Source: Microbacterium sp. BR1
Lineage (GTDB): Bacteria > Actinomycetota > Actinomycetes > Actinomycetales > Microbacteriaceae
Length of the DNA: 64,000 bases
Direction: 5' to 3'
NCBI RefSeq assembly: GCF_002812725.1
Contig: NZ_NMUN01000004.1
Span: 682,001-746,000, forward strand
A program made the position numbers and the translations under genes. Below the pieces are notes generated by a model that saw nothing but the letters and a program-made list of their open reading frames with translations, was not told where the DNA came from and did not search any database. This document shows, piece by piece, positions 50,581 to 59,856 of this stretch (positions are counted from its first letter, which is position 1; each line of letters opens with the position of its first letter).

Positions 50581-51997
50581 CCCGACCTTCCCGCCCGACG
50601 GCACGGTCGTGCGGCTGAACACCCACACACGGCGCTCACGCCCGACCTCGAGCGGAGCCGGGCGGGTGCTGGTGGGCGGCGCGCCCATCCGTGTCTCGCG
50701 CATCAGCGCCGCCGCCGCCGAGCGCCTGGATGGCCGCGACCTCACGGTCGAGGACGAAACGAGCCGAGCACTCGCCCGGTACCTGCACGCGACCGGCATG
50801 GGCGAACTCGTCGCGGCCTCCCTCCCCGATGTGTCGCGCGCCCTGCTCACGGTGGTGATCCCCGTACGGGACCGTCCGTCGCAGCTGGCGCGTCTGCTCG
50901 CGAGCGTTCCCGAGGGCGTCGCCGAGGTCGTGGTCGTGGACGACGGCTCGCTCCATCCCCCGGACGTTGCGGGAGTGGCCGCGACGCACGGCGCGCGACT
51001 GGTCGCCCTGCCCGAGAATCTCGGCCCGGCCGCCGCCCGCAACGCGGGCCTCGCCGTCGTGCAGACGCCGTTCGTCGCCTTCGTCGACTCGGATGTGGTC
51101 CTCGACGAAAGCGCGCTCGACACCCTGCTGCGCCATCTCGTCGACCCCGAGGTGGCGCTCGTCGCGCCCGCCGTGCGCGGACTGCGTCGCGAGCACGAGA
51201 GTTGGCTCGAAAGGTACGAGGACGCCCGGTCCTCGCTCGATCTGGGTCCGGATGCCTCGACCGTCCGGCCGCGCAGCCGCGTGTCGTGGGTCTCGAGCAC
51301 GTGCCTCGTCGCCCGCGTTTCGGCGCTCGGGAAAGGATTCGACGCCGAGCTCCGGGTCGGCGAGGACGTCGACCTCGTGTGGCGACTCGTCGGCGCCGGG
51401 CATCGGGTGACCTACGACCCGACGGCAATCGTCCGGCACGAGCATCGCGCGACACTCGGGGCCTGGATGCGGCGGAAGTTCGACTACGGCACCGGGGCGT
51501 ACGGGCTCGGCGTGCGGCACCCCCGCGACATCGCCCCCGTCGCCCTCCCACCCTGGAGCATCGCCCTGCTCGCGACCACGCTCGCACAGCGACGCTGGTC
51601 GCTCCCGGTCGGCGTGGGCATCGTCGCGGTTTTCGCCGCGCGGATCGCCCGCAGCATCCCTCACGTCCCGCATCGGCGTCGCCTCGCAGCGCTGCTCGCC
51701 GCGCAGGGCACCGTCACGACGCTGGTGCAGGGCTCCGCGCTTCTCGTGCGGCACTGGTGGCCGCTCACGATCGTCCTCGCCCTTTTCTCGCGGCGCGTGC
51801 GCCGAGCCGCACTCGTCGCGGCGCTCGCCGATGCGGCCATCGAGTACGTGCGTCTGCGGCCGCGACTCGATCCCGTGCGCTTCACCCTCGCCCGTCGCCT
51901 CGATGACATCGCCTACGGTGCGGGTGTCTGGTGGTCGTCGTTGCGGGGACGGTCCGCCGCCGCGCTCCGACCGAGGGTCGTGCGCGGCGGCGAGTAG
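50573..51997 (+). CDS. mftF: Mycofactocin glycosyltransferase MftF
   Basis: A 474-residue family 2 glycosyltransferase that adds glucose units to the cofactor. GT-A motifs are LLTVVIPVRDRPSQL, VVVDDGS, NLGPAAARNAGL, FVDSDV (DxD-like) and GEDVDLVWRLVGAGH. The C-terminal part has a membrane-associated Arg/Ala-rich region (about 300-400). The ATG overlaps the mftE stop. A perfect palindrome follows its stop, so this is the end of the plus-strand operon. Confidence 0.93.
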   Translation: MTDPTFPPDGTVVRLNTHTRRSRPTSSGAGRVLVGGAPIRVSRISAAAAERLDGRDLTVEDETSRALARYLHATGMGELVAASLPDVSRALLTVVIPVRDRPSQLARLLASVPEGVAEVVVVDDGSLHPPDVAGVAATHGARLVALPENLGPAAARNAGLAVVQTPFVAFVDSDVVLDESALDTLLRHLVDPEVALVAPAVRGLRREHESWLERYEDARSSLDLGPDASTVRPRSRVSWVSSTCLVARVSALGKGFDAELRVGEDVDLVWRLVGAGHRVTYDPTAIVRHEHRATLGAWMRRKFDYGTGAYGLGVRHPRDIAPVALPPWSIALLATTLAQRRWSLPVGVGIVAVFAARIARSIPHVPHRRRLAALLAAQGTVTTLVQGSALLVRHWWPLTIVLALFSRRVRRAALVAALADAAIEYVRLRPRLDPVRFTLARRLDDIAYGAGVWWSSLRGRSAAALRPRVVRGGE

Positions 51998-52008
51998 GCC
52001 GACCGAAC

Positions 52009-52026
52009 GCATCCGTCGACGGATGC
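52009..52026. terminator. Palindrome between convergent mftF and importer genes
   Basis: GCATCCGTCGACGGATGC is a perfect 18-bp palindrome 11 bases after the mftF stop and 15 bases before the opposing permease stop. Loop-free on paper, it would still fold as a hairpin and can end both operons. Confidence 0.5.
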
Positions 52027-52041
52027 GCCGCGAAGAACTGC

Positions 52042-52839
52042 CTACGCGGTCGTGTTGCGCAGGCCGTAGACCGATTCGTGCCACGGGATGAAGAAGCGCT
52101 TCAGCTCGTTCACGATCAGGTACAGCGCGAGTCCCAGGAGCGACAGCCACAGGATGAGCGCGAACGTGAGCGCGGCATCCAGCTGGTTCATGCTCGACAC
52201 GACGAGGAATCCGAGTCCCTGGCTGCCGGCGATGTACTCACCGACGATCGCACCCGTGGTGGCCAGGACGATGCCGACCTCCATGCCCGCGAACAGGTAG
52301 GGCTGGACGCTGCGCATCTCGAGCTGGAAGAGGGTCTGGGTGCGCGTGGCGTTGAGGCTCTTCATGACCTCGCGCTGACCCTGCTCGACCGAGCGGACGC
52401 CCAGCAGCATGTTCAGCATGATCGGGAAGAACGCCAGCAGGGCAGACAGCCAGATCTTCGACGTGATGCCGAACCCGAACCAGATGACGAACAGCGGGAT
52501 GAAGGCGACCTTCGGAGCGACCTGCGTGATCACGATGAGCGGGCGGACGCTCGCCTCGAGCCAGGGCAGCTTGCCGAGCAGCACGCCGACGACGACACCC
52601 GTGACGACCGCGATCGCGAATCCGATGAGGATCTCCGACAGCGTCGTGAGGGTGTGCCCCCAGATGCCCGGGGTGGAGAAGAGTCCGATGAACTTCTCAC
52701 CCACGGCCGCGGGGGGCGGGAACAGGAACGGGTTGACCTGTCCGATCGTGACGACCAGTTGCCAGATCACGATGATCACGACGACGAGGACGGGCGTCAC
52801 GATCCAGGGCAGGATCCGCATGACTTTCTGACGGTTCAT
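52042..52839 (-). CDS. NitT/TauT-type ABC transporter permease, second importer
   Basis: A 265-residue permease with six helices (first: ILPWIVTPVLVVVIIVIWQLV) and the coupling loop MKSLNATRTQTLFQLEMRSVQPYLFAGMEVG. It is the only permease gene in this second importer, so the channel would be a homodimer. It starts where the ATPase gene stops (TGATG overlap). Confidence 0.9.
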   Translation of the reverse strand: MNRQKVMRILPWIVTPVLVVVIIVIWQLVVTIGQVNPFLFPPPAAVGEKFIGLFSTPGIWGHTLTTLSEILIGFAIAVVTGVVVGVLLGKLPWLEASVRPLIVITQVAPKVAFIPLFVIWFGFGITSKIWLSALLAFFPIMLNMLLGVRSVEQGQREVMKSLNATRTQTLFQLEMRSVQPYLFAGMEVGIVLATTGAIVGEYIAGSQGLGFLVVSSMNQLDAALTFALILWLSLLGLALYLIVNELKRFFIPWHESVYGLRNTTA

Positions 52840-53684
52840 CAGTTCTCCTCGTCGATGTCGTGGCGGAGCTTCCGCACGATCTCGTTGAATTCGGCGGTCG
52901 TCGTCGTGTCGATCGTGCGGGGCTTCGGCTCGGCGACCGGCAGGATCTGCCGCACACGCCCGGGACGCGGCGTCATGTGGACGACGCGGTCGGCGAGGAA
53001 CACCGCCTCGGGGATGTCGTGGGTGACGAAGACGACCGTCGATGCGGTCTCGAGGACGATGCGCTGCAGCTCGAGGTTCATCCGTTCGCGGGTGAGTGCG
53101 TCGAGCGCACCGAAAGGCTCGTCCATCAGCAGCAGTTCCGGCTCGGTCGACAGCGCGCGGGCGATCGCGGCGCGCTGACGCATCCCGCCCGAGAGCTCAC
53201 GCGGATAGGACTTCTCGAATCCGCTGAGCCCGACGAGCGCCGCCAGTTCGGTGGCACGGGCCCGCCTGGCTTGTTTGCTCGCCCCGCGCAGCTTCATCGG
53301 CAGGGCGATGTTGTCGAGAACGGAAAGCCACGGGAACAGGTTGCTCTCCTGGAAGACGAAACCGAGCTTGGTGATGGCCGATTCGTCGACGGACGTTCCG
53401 CGCCACAGGTTGTTGCCGTCGACCTGGATCGTTCCGGCGCTCGGTGCGAGCAGACCGCCGATCATGCGCAGCAGGGTGGTCTTTCCGCAGCCCGACCGTC
53501 CGATCAGGGCGATGAACTCACCGCGCTCGATGGTGAGGTCGACGCCGGAGACGGCGTGCGTGGTTCCGGATCGCGTGACGAAGTCACGCCCGACGCCTGC
53601 GATCTTCAGACGCGGGACCGCGTCCGTCGATCCTGTCGAGGGGGTGCTCCCGCTGGGGGACGGAGTCGGGATCGGGGTGCTCAT
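52839..53684 (-). CDS. NitT/TauT-type ABC transporter ATPase, second importer
   Basis: A 281-residue ATPase: Walker A GRSGCGKTTLLRM, Q-loop FQESNLFPWLSV, signature LSGGMRQRAAIAR, Walker B LLMDEPFGALD, and FVTHDIPE. The first 25 residues are a Pro/Ser/Thr-rich extension ahead of the family start. Its order behind the binding-protein gene matches SsuABC-like systems. Confidence 0.92.
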   Translation of the reverse strand: MSTPIPTPSPSGSTPSTGSTDAVPRLKIAGVGRDFVTRSGTTHAVSGVDLTIERGEFIALIGRSGCGKTTLLRMIGGLLAPSAGTIQVDGNNLWRGTSVDESAITKLGFVFQESNLFPWLSVLDNIALPMKLRGASKQARRARATELAALVGLSGFEKSYPRELSGGMRQRAAIARALSTEPELLLMDEPFGALDALTRERMNLELQRIVLETASTVVFVTHDIPEAVFLADRVVHMTPRPGRVRQILPVAEPKPRTIDTTTTAEFNEIVRKLRHDIDEEN

Positions 53685-53764
53685 AGGGGCATCATCGCTC
53701 TCGTTTCAGGGGAAGGTGGTGGCCCCGCGGAGTCCGCGGGACCACCACCGGGTGGATGCGAGGT

Positions 53765-54865
53765 TCAGTCGGCGGGCAGCAGATCGCTCGTGATCCAGGC
53801 CGACGGGTCGGCGCCGCCCTTGAGCAGACCGCCCTCGACGTAGGCGTCGTAGATCGTCGTCCAGTAGTCCTCGTCGTTCTCGAGCAGCCCGACAGTGCCG
53901 CTCGAGTCGATCCAGGTCTCGGAGGTGTAGGTTTTGAGGGCCTCCACGGCGATCGCGTCGTCGTTCAGCGCCGCGAAGTCCCAATCGCCGCTGTCGCGGA
54001 GGGTTGCGAGGACGTTCGCGAAGTCGTTCTCGCTGTCGTCGATGATCTCCTGCGTCGCCTCCTTGATCGCGGCGAGGAACAGCTCGATCTCTTCGACCCG
54101 CTCGGGGTTCTCGAGGTTGGACTGGGTCGTGATCCACACCTGACGCTCGGGGGCGTCCACGAGTCCGGCAGGGCTCGACACGGCGTCCGAGTTCTGCTCC
54201 GTGATGCCGATCGAGGTGTCGAGGCTGACGACATAGCCGTCGAGCTGACCCTGCTTGACGAGCTCGTACGTCGCCGACGTGACGGGGACGGCCTGGCGGG
54301 TGACCGAGTCACGCGGCACGCCGGCCTCATCGAGGGCGAAGTTGAGCATCTTCTCGCTCGTGCCGCCGACCGAGCCGAGGCCGATGACCTTGCCCTCCAT
54401 GTCCGCGGCGGATTCGATCGGGTTGTCCTCGGTCGAGATGACCCGCAGGTTGCTGCGGTACGCCATGGTGCCGACACCGATGATGGGCTGACCGGACTCC
54501 ATGCCCGGCATGACATCGACGGTGCTGACGCGGGTGATCGGGGTGGCGCCGCCGAGGAGCGTCTGGATCGCCGCCGAGGTGCCCTGCACGGGCTGCAGCT
54601 GGACGTCGAGGCCGTAGTCCTCGAAGATCCCGGACGAGTAGGCGTACATCTCGGGCGTGAAAGTGAACGACTGGAGCGGGAGGAACGACACCACGACGAT
54701 GTCGTTGAGTTCGGCGGGGGCCGACTCTCCGTCCGTCGAGGGTGCGGTGGCCGTGCCCGAGCATCCGGCGAGAGCAAGCGCGGCGGCCGCGGCGAGCGCC
54801 GTGACCGTGATCCGGATGTCGCGGCGGAAAGACCAGGGGCTCTGTTTCTGCATTGCTGTGGACAT
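53765..54865 (-). CDS. NitT/TauT-type substrate-binding lipoprotein, second importer
   Basis: A 366-residue lipoprotein with signal sequence TVTALAAAAALALAGCSG (lipobox LAGC, Cys about residue 35). It shows the SsuA/THI5-like fold: IFEDYGLDVQLQPVQG, TSAAIQTLLGGATPI, VIGLGSVGGTSEKMLN and VPVTSATYELVKQGQLDGYVV. It differs clearly from the first importer's binding protein, so the two probably take up different compounds. CAGGAGTCGAA precedes the ATG at 54865; an ATG four codons later is also possible. Confidence 0.88.
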   Translation of the reverse strand: MSTAMQKQSPWSFRRDIRITVTALAAAAALALAGCSGTATAPSTDGESAPAELNDIVVVSFLPLQSFTFTPEMYAYSSGIFEDYGLDVQLQPVQGTSAAIQTLLGGATPITRVSTVDVMPGMESGQPIIGVGTMAYRSNLRVISTEDNPIESAADMEGKVIGLGSVGGTSEKMLNFALDEAGVPRDSVTRQAVPVTSATYELVKQGQLDGYVVSLDTSIGITEQNSDAVSSPAGLVDAPERQVWITTQSNLENPERVEEIELFLAAIKEATQEIIDDSENDFANVLATLRDSGDWDFAALNDDAIAVEALKTYTSETWIDSSGTVGLLENDEDYWTTIYDAYVEGGLLKGGADPSAWITSDLLPAD

Positions 54866-54927
54866 TTCGACTCCTGTGTCGGCTGGTCCCGCCCGCGACT
54901 GTGCGGGACGGTCCAACGAGTGTGCCG

Positions 54928-54956
54928 AGCCTAGCCCGCGAAAGAAACGCTTCTTT
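54928..54956. promoter_or_regulatory. Promoter and LacI-type operator candidate before the second importer
   Basis: AAAGAAACGCTTCTTT at 54941-54956 is a palindrome with a central CG, of the GAAnCGnTTC kind used by LacI-family regulators. On the minus strand it lies seven bases upstream of the -10 TAGGCT (54933-54928), overlapping the -35 area. No LacI-family gene is in the window. Confidence 0.5.
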
Positions 54957-55436
54957 TTACTGGATGGAAGCGACCGGGTGAACTCGTGCCGTCGTCGCGC
55001 GGCGCAGCACCGTGACGACGCCGTTGTCTCCATCGACGCGGAGCAGATCACCGGTGCGGATCACATCGAGCGGATCGGGTGCGGCTTCGACGACGGTCGG
55101 GATGCGCGTGACGATGGCCCCGAGCACCGCCTTGGTCGTGACGACGTTGAACACCATCGCGGCGGGCGCCGTACCCATCAGGCGCGTCGACTGGAAGAAT
55201 CCCGACCACCCGGACGAACCCTTCGCGCCCGGGAAGACGAGGACCTTGCCGGTGAAGCACACGCCGAAGAGCTCATGGCGCGGCTCGATCACCGTGCCCG
55301 TCGCGACATCGATTCCGCCGAAGCCCGAGACCGGATCGCGGGTCACGAGCGCCTCGGCCTCAACGGTCCCGGGCACGATGCCTCGTCCGCGCAACTCGAT
55401 GATCGGCTCGCTCTGTGCGTCGCCGTCGGCGCTCAT
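54957..55436 (-). CDS. Aconitase-X small (swivel, DUF126) subunit
   Basis: A 159-residue swivel domain of the aconitase-X enzymes: ELRGRGIVPGTVEAEALV at the start, VSGFGGIDVATG, the conserved KVLVFPGAKGSSGWSGFFQSTRL (split here) that forms the substrate Ser site, and IPTVVEAAP. With the large subunit it dehydrates a hydroxyacid or 3-hydroxyproline, or phosphomevalonate in archaea. The ATG at 55436 overlaps the large-subunit stop. Transcript leads on toward the second importer. Confidence 0.88.
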   Translation of the reverse strand: MSADGDAQSEPIIELRGRGIVPGTVEAEALVTRDPVSGFGGIDVATGTVIEPRHELFGVCFTGKVLVFPGAKGSSGWSGFFQSTRLMGTAPAAMVFNVVTTKAVLGAIVTRIPTVVEAAPDPLDVIRTGDLLRVDGDNGVVTVLRRATTARVHPVASIQ

Positions 55437-56713
55437 GCGAGCCCACCGCGCCAGCGCCCGGTGACGGCCGCGTCGACGCACTCCTCGAGCGTGCCGAACC
55501 AGGCCTCGATGCCGAGGATCGCGGGCAGGTAGTGCGCCTGTTTCGCGGAGTCGGTCGCGAACACTTTCGTGCCCGGAGGGGCCGCACGCGACATGGCCGG
55601 GCACGAGTCGGTCAGCACCTTGCCGCCTGCGCGCGTGATGGTGCGGGTGTATCCGTTGCGGTCCGCCATCGTGCGCAGGGCCCGGGGCGTCATGACCCAG
55701 AGCTCCGTGCCGTCGTTCAGCCGCTTGTCTTCGAGCAGGTGCGCGACCAACGCGATCTGGTCGAGCGAGGCGTGCGGGCAGCCGAGCAGGATGAAGTCGA
55801 CCTCGTCGCTCTGGCCCTGCGCGTTGAGGGTGTCGTACACCCAGCGCCGCTCGGCGGCGCCGTACCGGATCGGTTCGGGGATCGCTCCCCCGCCGAACGC
55901 CGCCTCCAGCGTCGGTGCCTCGGGGGTGATGCCCGGGATGTGGAAGATCTCGACGCCGCCGGAGGTCGCGGTCGCGGCGCCGAAGTGCTTGAGGTCGGCG
56001 AGGTCGGGCTGGGCGAGCGATCCGACGATCGCCGGACGCGCCTCCTGCACCAGCTCGCCCACGTAGTAGCCGAGCATGCCCCACTCCTGGAACGTGTCGA
56101 TGCGCGCGTCGGCCTGCAGCAGGTGGGTGGCGTACCGGTTCTCGGTGATGTGGTTGCCCCAGTACGGGATCTTGCCCGTGAGCGAGGCCGCACCCGTCGA
56201 CGCGCCGCCCTCGCAGTTCGTGCGGGCGCCGAGCACCGAGTTGGCGTAGACGACGGCGGAGGACTCCATCCAGGCGACGTGCTCGCCGCGGACGGGCAGG
56301 TTGCCGACCTGGTACGGCGTGCAGGTCGCCAGGATGTTCACGCCGCGCTCGGAGTAGTAGTTCTCTGCATCCGTCTGCAGCTCGATGGACTGGGGCGAGT
56401 ACGCCGTGAGTCCCTCCGCGTCGTCCGAGAATCCGTGCTGCAGCTGGCAGGTGGGCACCTTCATGCGCGGGATCTCGATGTCGTCGTCGCAGTCGAGGTT
56501 GATCACCGCGTAGGCCTTCGCCCACCCTCCCTCGCGCACGAGCTGCGCCTTCGCGGGCGAGGGCTGCGTCATCGTGCCGGCGACGTTGCGCGTGTCGACG
56601 AGGCGCTCCGCCCCGAGCGCCTCGCCGTACCGGATGAGCAGGTCCATCGCCGCGGCGACCGCCGAACCCTCGGCGCCGTCGCGCATCCGCATCTCTTCGT
56701 CGGTGAGATTCAT
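55433..56713 (-). CDS. Aconitase-X large (DUF521) subunit
   Basis: A 426-residue catalytic subunit with the DUF521 pattern: LTDEEMRMRDGAEG, HGFSDDAEGLT, the cysteines in ILATCTPYQVGN, TNCEGGAS and LTDSCPAMSRAAP that bind an iron-sulfur cluster in relatives, and GKIPYWGNHITENRYA. The substrate is not clear: bacterial relatives include cis-3-hydroxy-L-proline dehydratases. The ATG at 56713 has GGGACAG upstream. The following 257-bp gap to the next gene shows only a GGCCTTTCGGCC hairpin. Confidence 0.86.
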   Translation of the reverse strand: MNLTDEEMRMRDGAEGSAVAAAMDLLIRYGEALGAERLVDTRNVAGTMTQPSPAKAQLVREGGWAKAYAVINLDCDDDIEIPRMKVPTCQLQHGFSDDAEGLTAYSPQSIELQTDAENYYSERGVNILATCTPYQVGNLPVRGEHVAWMESSAVVYANSVLGARTNCEGGASTGAASLTGKIPYWGNHITENRYATHLLQADARIDTFQEWGMLGYYVGELVQEARPAIVGSLAQPDLADLKHFGAATATSGGVEIFHIPGITPEAPTLEAAFGGGAIPEPIRYGAAERRWVYDTLNAQGQSDEVDFILLGCPHASLDQIALVAHLLEDKRLNDGTELWVMTPRALRTMADRNGYTRTITRAGGKVLTDSCPAMSRAAPPGTKVFATDSAKQAHYLPAILGIEAWFGTLEECVDAAVTGRWRGGLA

Positions 56714-56970
56714 TCTGTCCCGCGCGGAAGGCCGTCATGCGTCTCGGAGAGAATCAGAAACATGCGTGGAGCTCCTCTGCGTCCGCTGGCCCACCGCGCC
56801 GGGGGCCGATGACAATGTCGCACAGCAGCGAGCAGAACCGCGGCGGCGGTTTCACTGGCCGAAAGGCCCCATCGTCGTGGTCTGCCTCCCGCCGCAGGCT
56901 GAACGGTTGGCTGCGGTCACACATCCACGTCCCCGGGGCTGGAGGACGCGCCGTCCGAGTGCCACACCTG

Positions 56971-57900
56971 CTACTTCAAACCCGACCGGACGAAGGCGTC
57001 GACCACATACCGCTGGAGGAAGATGTAGATCAGCAGCACCGGGACGCACGCGAGCCCGGCCGCCGCCATGGTCGCACCCCAGTTGTTGCCCTCGGCAGAG
57101 AGGAAGCTGCGCACCCCCACCTGGACGAGTGCGTCGCCCTGACGCATGATCAGGGTCGGCCACAGGTATTCGTTCCAGGCCGAGATGAACGCCATGATCC
57201 CGAGGGCGGCAAGAGCCGGCTTCATGTTCGGCACGACCACGCTCCAGAGCGTCGACCAGCTCGACCGCCCGTCGAGGTGGGCGGCCTCGAGCAGCTCGCG
57301 GGGGAATGCACGCATGTGCTGCACCATCAACAGCACGGCGAACGCGCCGGCGAGCTGGGGCACGACGACCCCGCCGATCGTGCCGAGCAGCCCGAGCTGG
57401 GACACCAGCAGATAGTTCGGGATCATCGTCACCTGGAACGGCACGAGCCACGAGCCGATGAACAGGAACATCAAGAGCTTGCGGCCCGCGAAGTCCCACA
57501 CCGCGAAACCGTAGGCTGCGAGGACGGCGATGAACAGCTGCGCTGCGGCGAGGATGAGGGACATCGCGAACGTGTTCAACAGCATGTTGCCGATCGGGAT
57601 CGCTTCCCACACATAGGCGAAGTTCTCGAGGCTCAGGGGCCACGGCAGCAGAGTCTGGTCGAGGGCGTTCTCGGGTGCGCGCAGCGCGGTCGCGAACATC
57701 CAGTACACGGGAAAGATGCTGAAGAGCGCGAGCACGACCAGCACGACGTGCCCGACGACCACACCCGAGCGCGTGCGAGACGCGACGGCGCGGTCGTCGA
57801 CTGCCTTCCGCGATCGCGCGACGGATACAGCTCCGACCGGGGCGTCGGTGACGGGTGTCCGCGATGCGATGGCGGGTGCGGTCACGGTGACGAAAGACAT
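56971..57900 (-). CDS. Carbohydrate/glycerol-phosphate ABC transporter permease (UgpE/MalG-like)
   Basis: A 309-residue permease with a disordered 40-residue N-terminus, six helices starting with VVGHVVLVVLALFSIFPVYWMFATALR, and the coupling motif EAAHLDGRSSWSTLWSVVVPNMKPALAALGI. It is of the CUT1 class that works with the SBP, the other permease and the UgpC-like ATPase in this operon. The ATG at 57900 is eight bases after the stop of the upstream permease. Confidence 0.9.
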   Translation of the reverse strand: MSFVTVTAPAIASRTPVTDAPVGAVSVARSRKAVDDRAVASRTRSGVVVGHVVLVVLALFSIFPVYWMFATALRAPENALDQTLLPWPLSLENFAYVWEAIPIGNMLLNTFAMSLILAAAQLFIAVLAAYGFAVWDFAGRKLLMFLFIGSWLVPFQVTMIPNYLLVSQLGLLGTIGGVVVPQLAGAFAVLLMVQHMRAFPRELLEAAHLDGRSSWSTLWSVVVPNMKPALAALGIMAFISAWNEYLWPTLIMRQGDALVQVGVRSFLSAEGNNWGATMAAAGLACVPVLLIYIFLQRYVVDAFVRSGLK

Positions 57901-57908
57901 CGGGATCC

Positions 57909-58886
57909 TTAGTTGTCGTAGAAGCTGAGGCGATCCTGCAACTCCAGGAAGATGAACGCGATCACACCGAAACCCGCGAAGAAGATGACACCGGCGGCCG
58001 CGGAGATACCGGCGTCGAAATTCTGGAACCCGAACTGATACAGCAGGTAGTAGATGTTCGTGGTCGAGTTCGTCGGCCCTCCCTGGGTGAGCAGGTCGAT
58101 GATCGGATACGTCCACTGGGCCGCCAGGAGGATCGTCATCAGCGCGAGGAAGACGATCGTCGGCGACAGCAGCGGCAGCGTGATGCGACGGGTGATCGTG
58201 CCGGTGCCGGCCCCGTCGAGGGACGCCGCCTGGCCGTACTCGGGGCTGATCCCGGCGAATCCGGCGGCGACGACGAGCACGCCGAATCCGAGCATCTGCC
58301 ATCCGACGATGACGATCACGGCCCAGATCGCGAGGTCGGCGTCGCGGAACACGTTGGGCATGTCGATACCGGCACTCGCGAGCACGGTCGCCACGGCCCC
58401 CTGCTCGGCGAAGAGCCACCGCCAGACGGCGCTCGTGGCGACGGGGGTGATGAGGAACGGCACGAAGATGAGCGCCTGGTAGAACGTGCGCAGCCGCCCC
58501 TGCACCTGTCGTGCCAGGAGCGCGATCGCGATCGGCAAGACGAGCGAGAACACGAAGAACGCCGTGATGTAGACGACGGTGTTCCAGAGAGCGGTGTGCA
58601 GCTCCGGCAGGGCGACGACCTCGGCGTAGTTCTGCATACCGACGAACGTCTTCGGGCTGGTCGGCAACAGGTTCCAGTCGTAGAACGACAGTCCGAAGGT
58701 CTGTGCCAACGGGCTGTACGTCCAGACGATGAGGAATGCGACACCCGGCAGCACGTACAGGTAGGGCACGAGGGTGCCGGGACGGATCCGACGCCGCCGG
58801 GGCGATGTCGGCGCCGGATCCGCGTCCGTGCTCGCCGTCGCGTGCGCGGCGGCGCTTCGCGCGGGCGGTGTGACGGCGAGGAACAC
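57909..58886 (-). CDS. Carbohydrate/glycerol-phosphate ABC transporter permease (UgpA/MalF-like)
   Basis: A 325-residue CUT1 permease with six helices from LVPYLYVLPGVAFLIVWTYSPL and the coupling loop QAASLDGAGTGTITRRITLPLLSPTIVFL. Its GTG start is four bases after the phosphoesterase stop. The interruption of a transporter operon by hydrolase genes points to a phosphorylated substrate. Confidence 0.9.
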   Translation of the reverse strand: MFLAVTPPARSAAAHATASTDADPAPTSPRRRRIRPGTLVPYLYVLPGVAFLIVWTYSPLAQTFGLSFYDWNLLPTSPKTFVGMQNYAEVVALPELHTALWNTVVYITAFFVFSLVLPIAIALLARQVQGRLRTFYQALIFVPFLITPVATSAVWRWLFAEQGAVATVLASAGIDMPNVFRDADLAIWAVIVIVGWQMLGFGVLVVAAGFAGISPEYGQAASLDGAGTGTITRRITLPLLSPTIVFLALMTILLAAQWTYPIIDLLTQGGPTNSTTNIYYLLYQFGFQNFDAGISAAAGVIFFAGFGVIAFIFLELQDRLSFYDN

Positions 58887-58889
58887 GGG

Positions 58890-59804
58890 TTACTCCGCGC
58901 CCGTGGCGACGGATGCGTCGACAGCGGCGACCTGCTCGGCCGGCGTCATCTTCATGAAGGCCTCGAGCATCTCGGGCGTCATCTCGTACACCGTCGGGTA
59001 CTGGCCGATCGGCACGACCGAGTGGAGCACCCGGTCGCCGTAGACGTGCACGAGGTTGTACGACTGCGCGCCGTCCTGACCGCGCGCTCCGGGGTACACG
59101 ACGTTCAGGTCCTGCGTGTAGCAGGTCGCCGAAGCCACCGACACGGGGATGCCGGCGAACGTGCTGTGCGTGGAGTAGTGCAGGTGACCGCCGAGGATGC
59201 CCCGGACATCGGTTCCCTCGATGACCCTTGCGAGGCGATCCTGGTCGCGCAGCTCGACGAGGGCGATGAGGCCGAGCGGGCTCGGCACGGGCGGGTGGTG
59301 CAGCGCCAGGAGGGTGCCGTCGGGCGCGGGCACCTCGAGCTCGTGCGCGAGCCACTTGAGCTGCGCGTCACTGATCTCGCCGTGGTGGCTTCCGGGCACC
59401 GTGGAGTCGAGGGCGATGATGCGCAGGCCGTTGACGTCGTACACGCGGTCGACGGGCTGGGACTGGTCGCCGTCCTCGTCGAGGAGGCCGCGTCGGAACG
59501 CGACGCGCTCATCGTGATTTCCCATGACCCAGATCACCTCGGCCCCGAGCCGCTCCGCGGCGGGTTCGACGAGGGCGCGCAGGCGCTCGTACGCGTCGGG
59601 CCGTCCGGTGTCGGCGAGATCACCGGTGAAGACGATCGCCTCGGGACGGGCGTTCGACTTCGCGAAGCCGTCGAAGAGCTCGGCGAGATAGACGTCGGAG
59701 TCGACTTTGTCGTGGAGCAGTTCTCCCGTGCCGACGAAGTGGGTGTCGGAGACGTGCAGGATGAAGTGCTCGGGTTCGGGGTGCTGCCCCTGGATGCGGT
59801 TCAT
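58890..59804 (-). CDS. Metallophosphoesterase (phosphodiesterase-like)
   Basis: A 304-residue calcineurin-like phosphoesterase with the metal motifs HVSDTHF (Asp20, His22), [23 protein letters not shown] and GGHLHYS. The order and size fit the CpdA/GpdQ group that cuts cyclic nucleotides or glycerophosphodiesters. No signal peptide is visible, so it acts in the cytoplasm on imported substrate, probably a phosphodiester, given its place between transporter genes. AGGAGCAATC precedes the ATG. The precise substrate cannot be stated. Confidence 0.86.
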   Translation of the reverse strand: MNRIQGQHPEPEHFILHVSDTHFVGTGELLHDKVDSDVYLAELFDGFAKSNARPEAIVFTGDLADTGRPDAYERLRALVEPAAERLGAEVIWVMGNHDERVAFRRGLLDEDGDQSQPVDRVYDVNGLRIIALDSTVPGSHHGEISDAQLKWLAHELEVPAPDGTLLALHHPPVPSPLGLIALVELRDQDRLARVIEGTDVRGILGGHLHYSTHSTFAGIPVSVASATCYTQDLNVVYPGARGQDGAQSYNLVHVYGDRVLHSVVPIGQYPTVYEMTPEMLEAFMKMTPAEQVAAVDASVATGAE

Positions 59805-59856
59805 GATTGCTCCTGTCGTGTGTGATGAGGGCGCGATCTGCGCGTGGACGGATGCG

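Noticed and set aside
53756..54934. Long plus-strand frame opposite the second binding-protein gene
   Set aside because: Composition is Arg/Asp/Val-rich without domains and it mirrors the conserved binding-protein gene, so it is a shadow.
56714..56970. Possible small gene between aconitase-X and the permease
   Set aside because: Plus-strand frames there are open but Arg/Trp-rich with no ribosome site or known motif.
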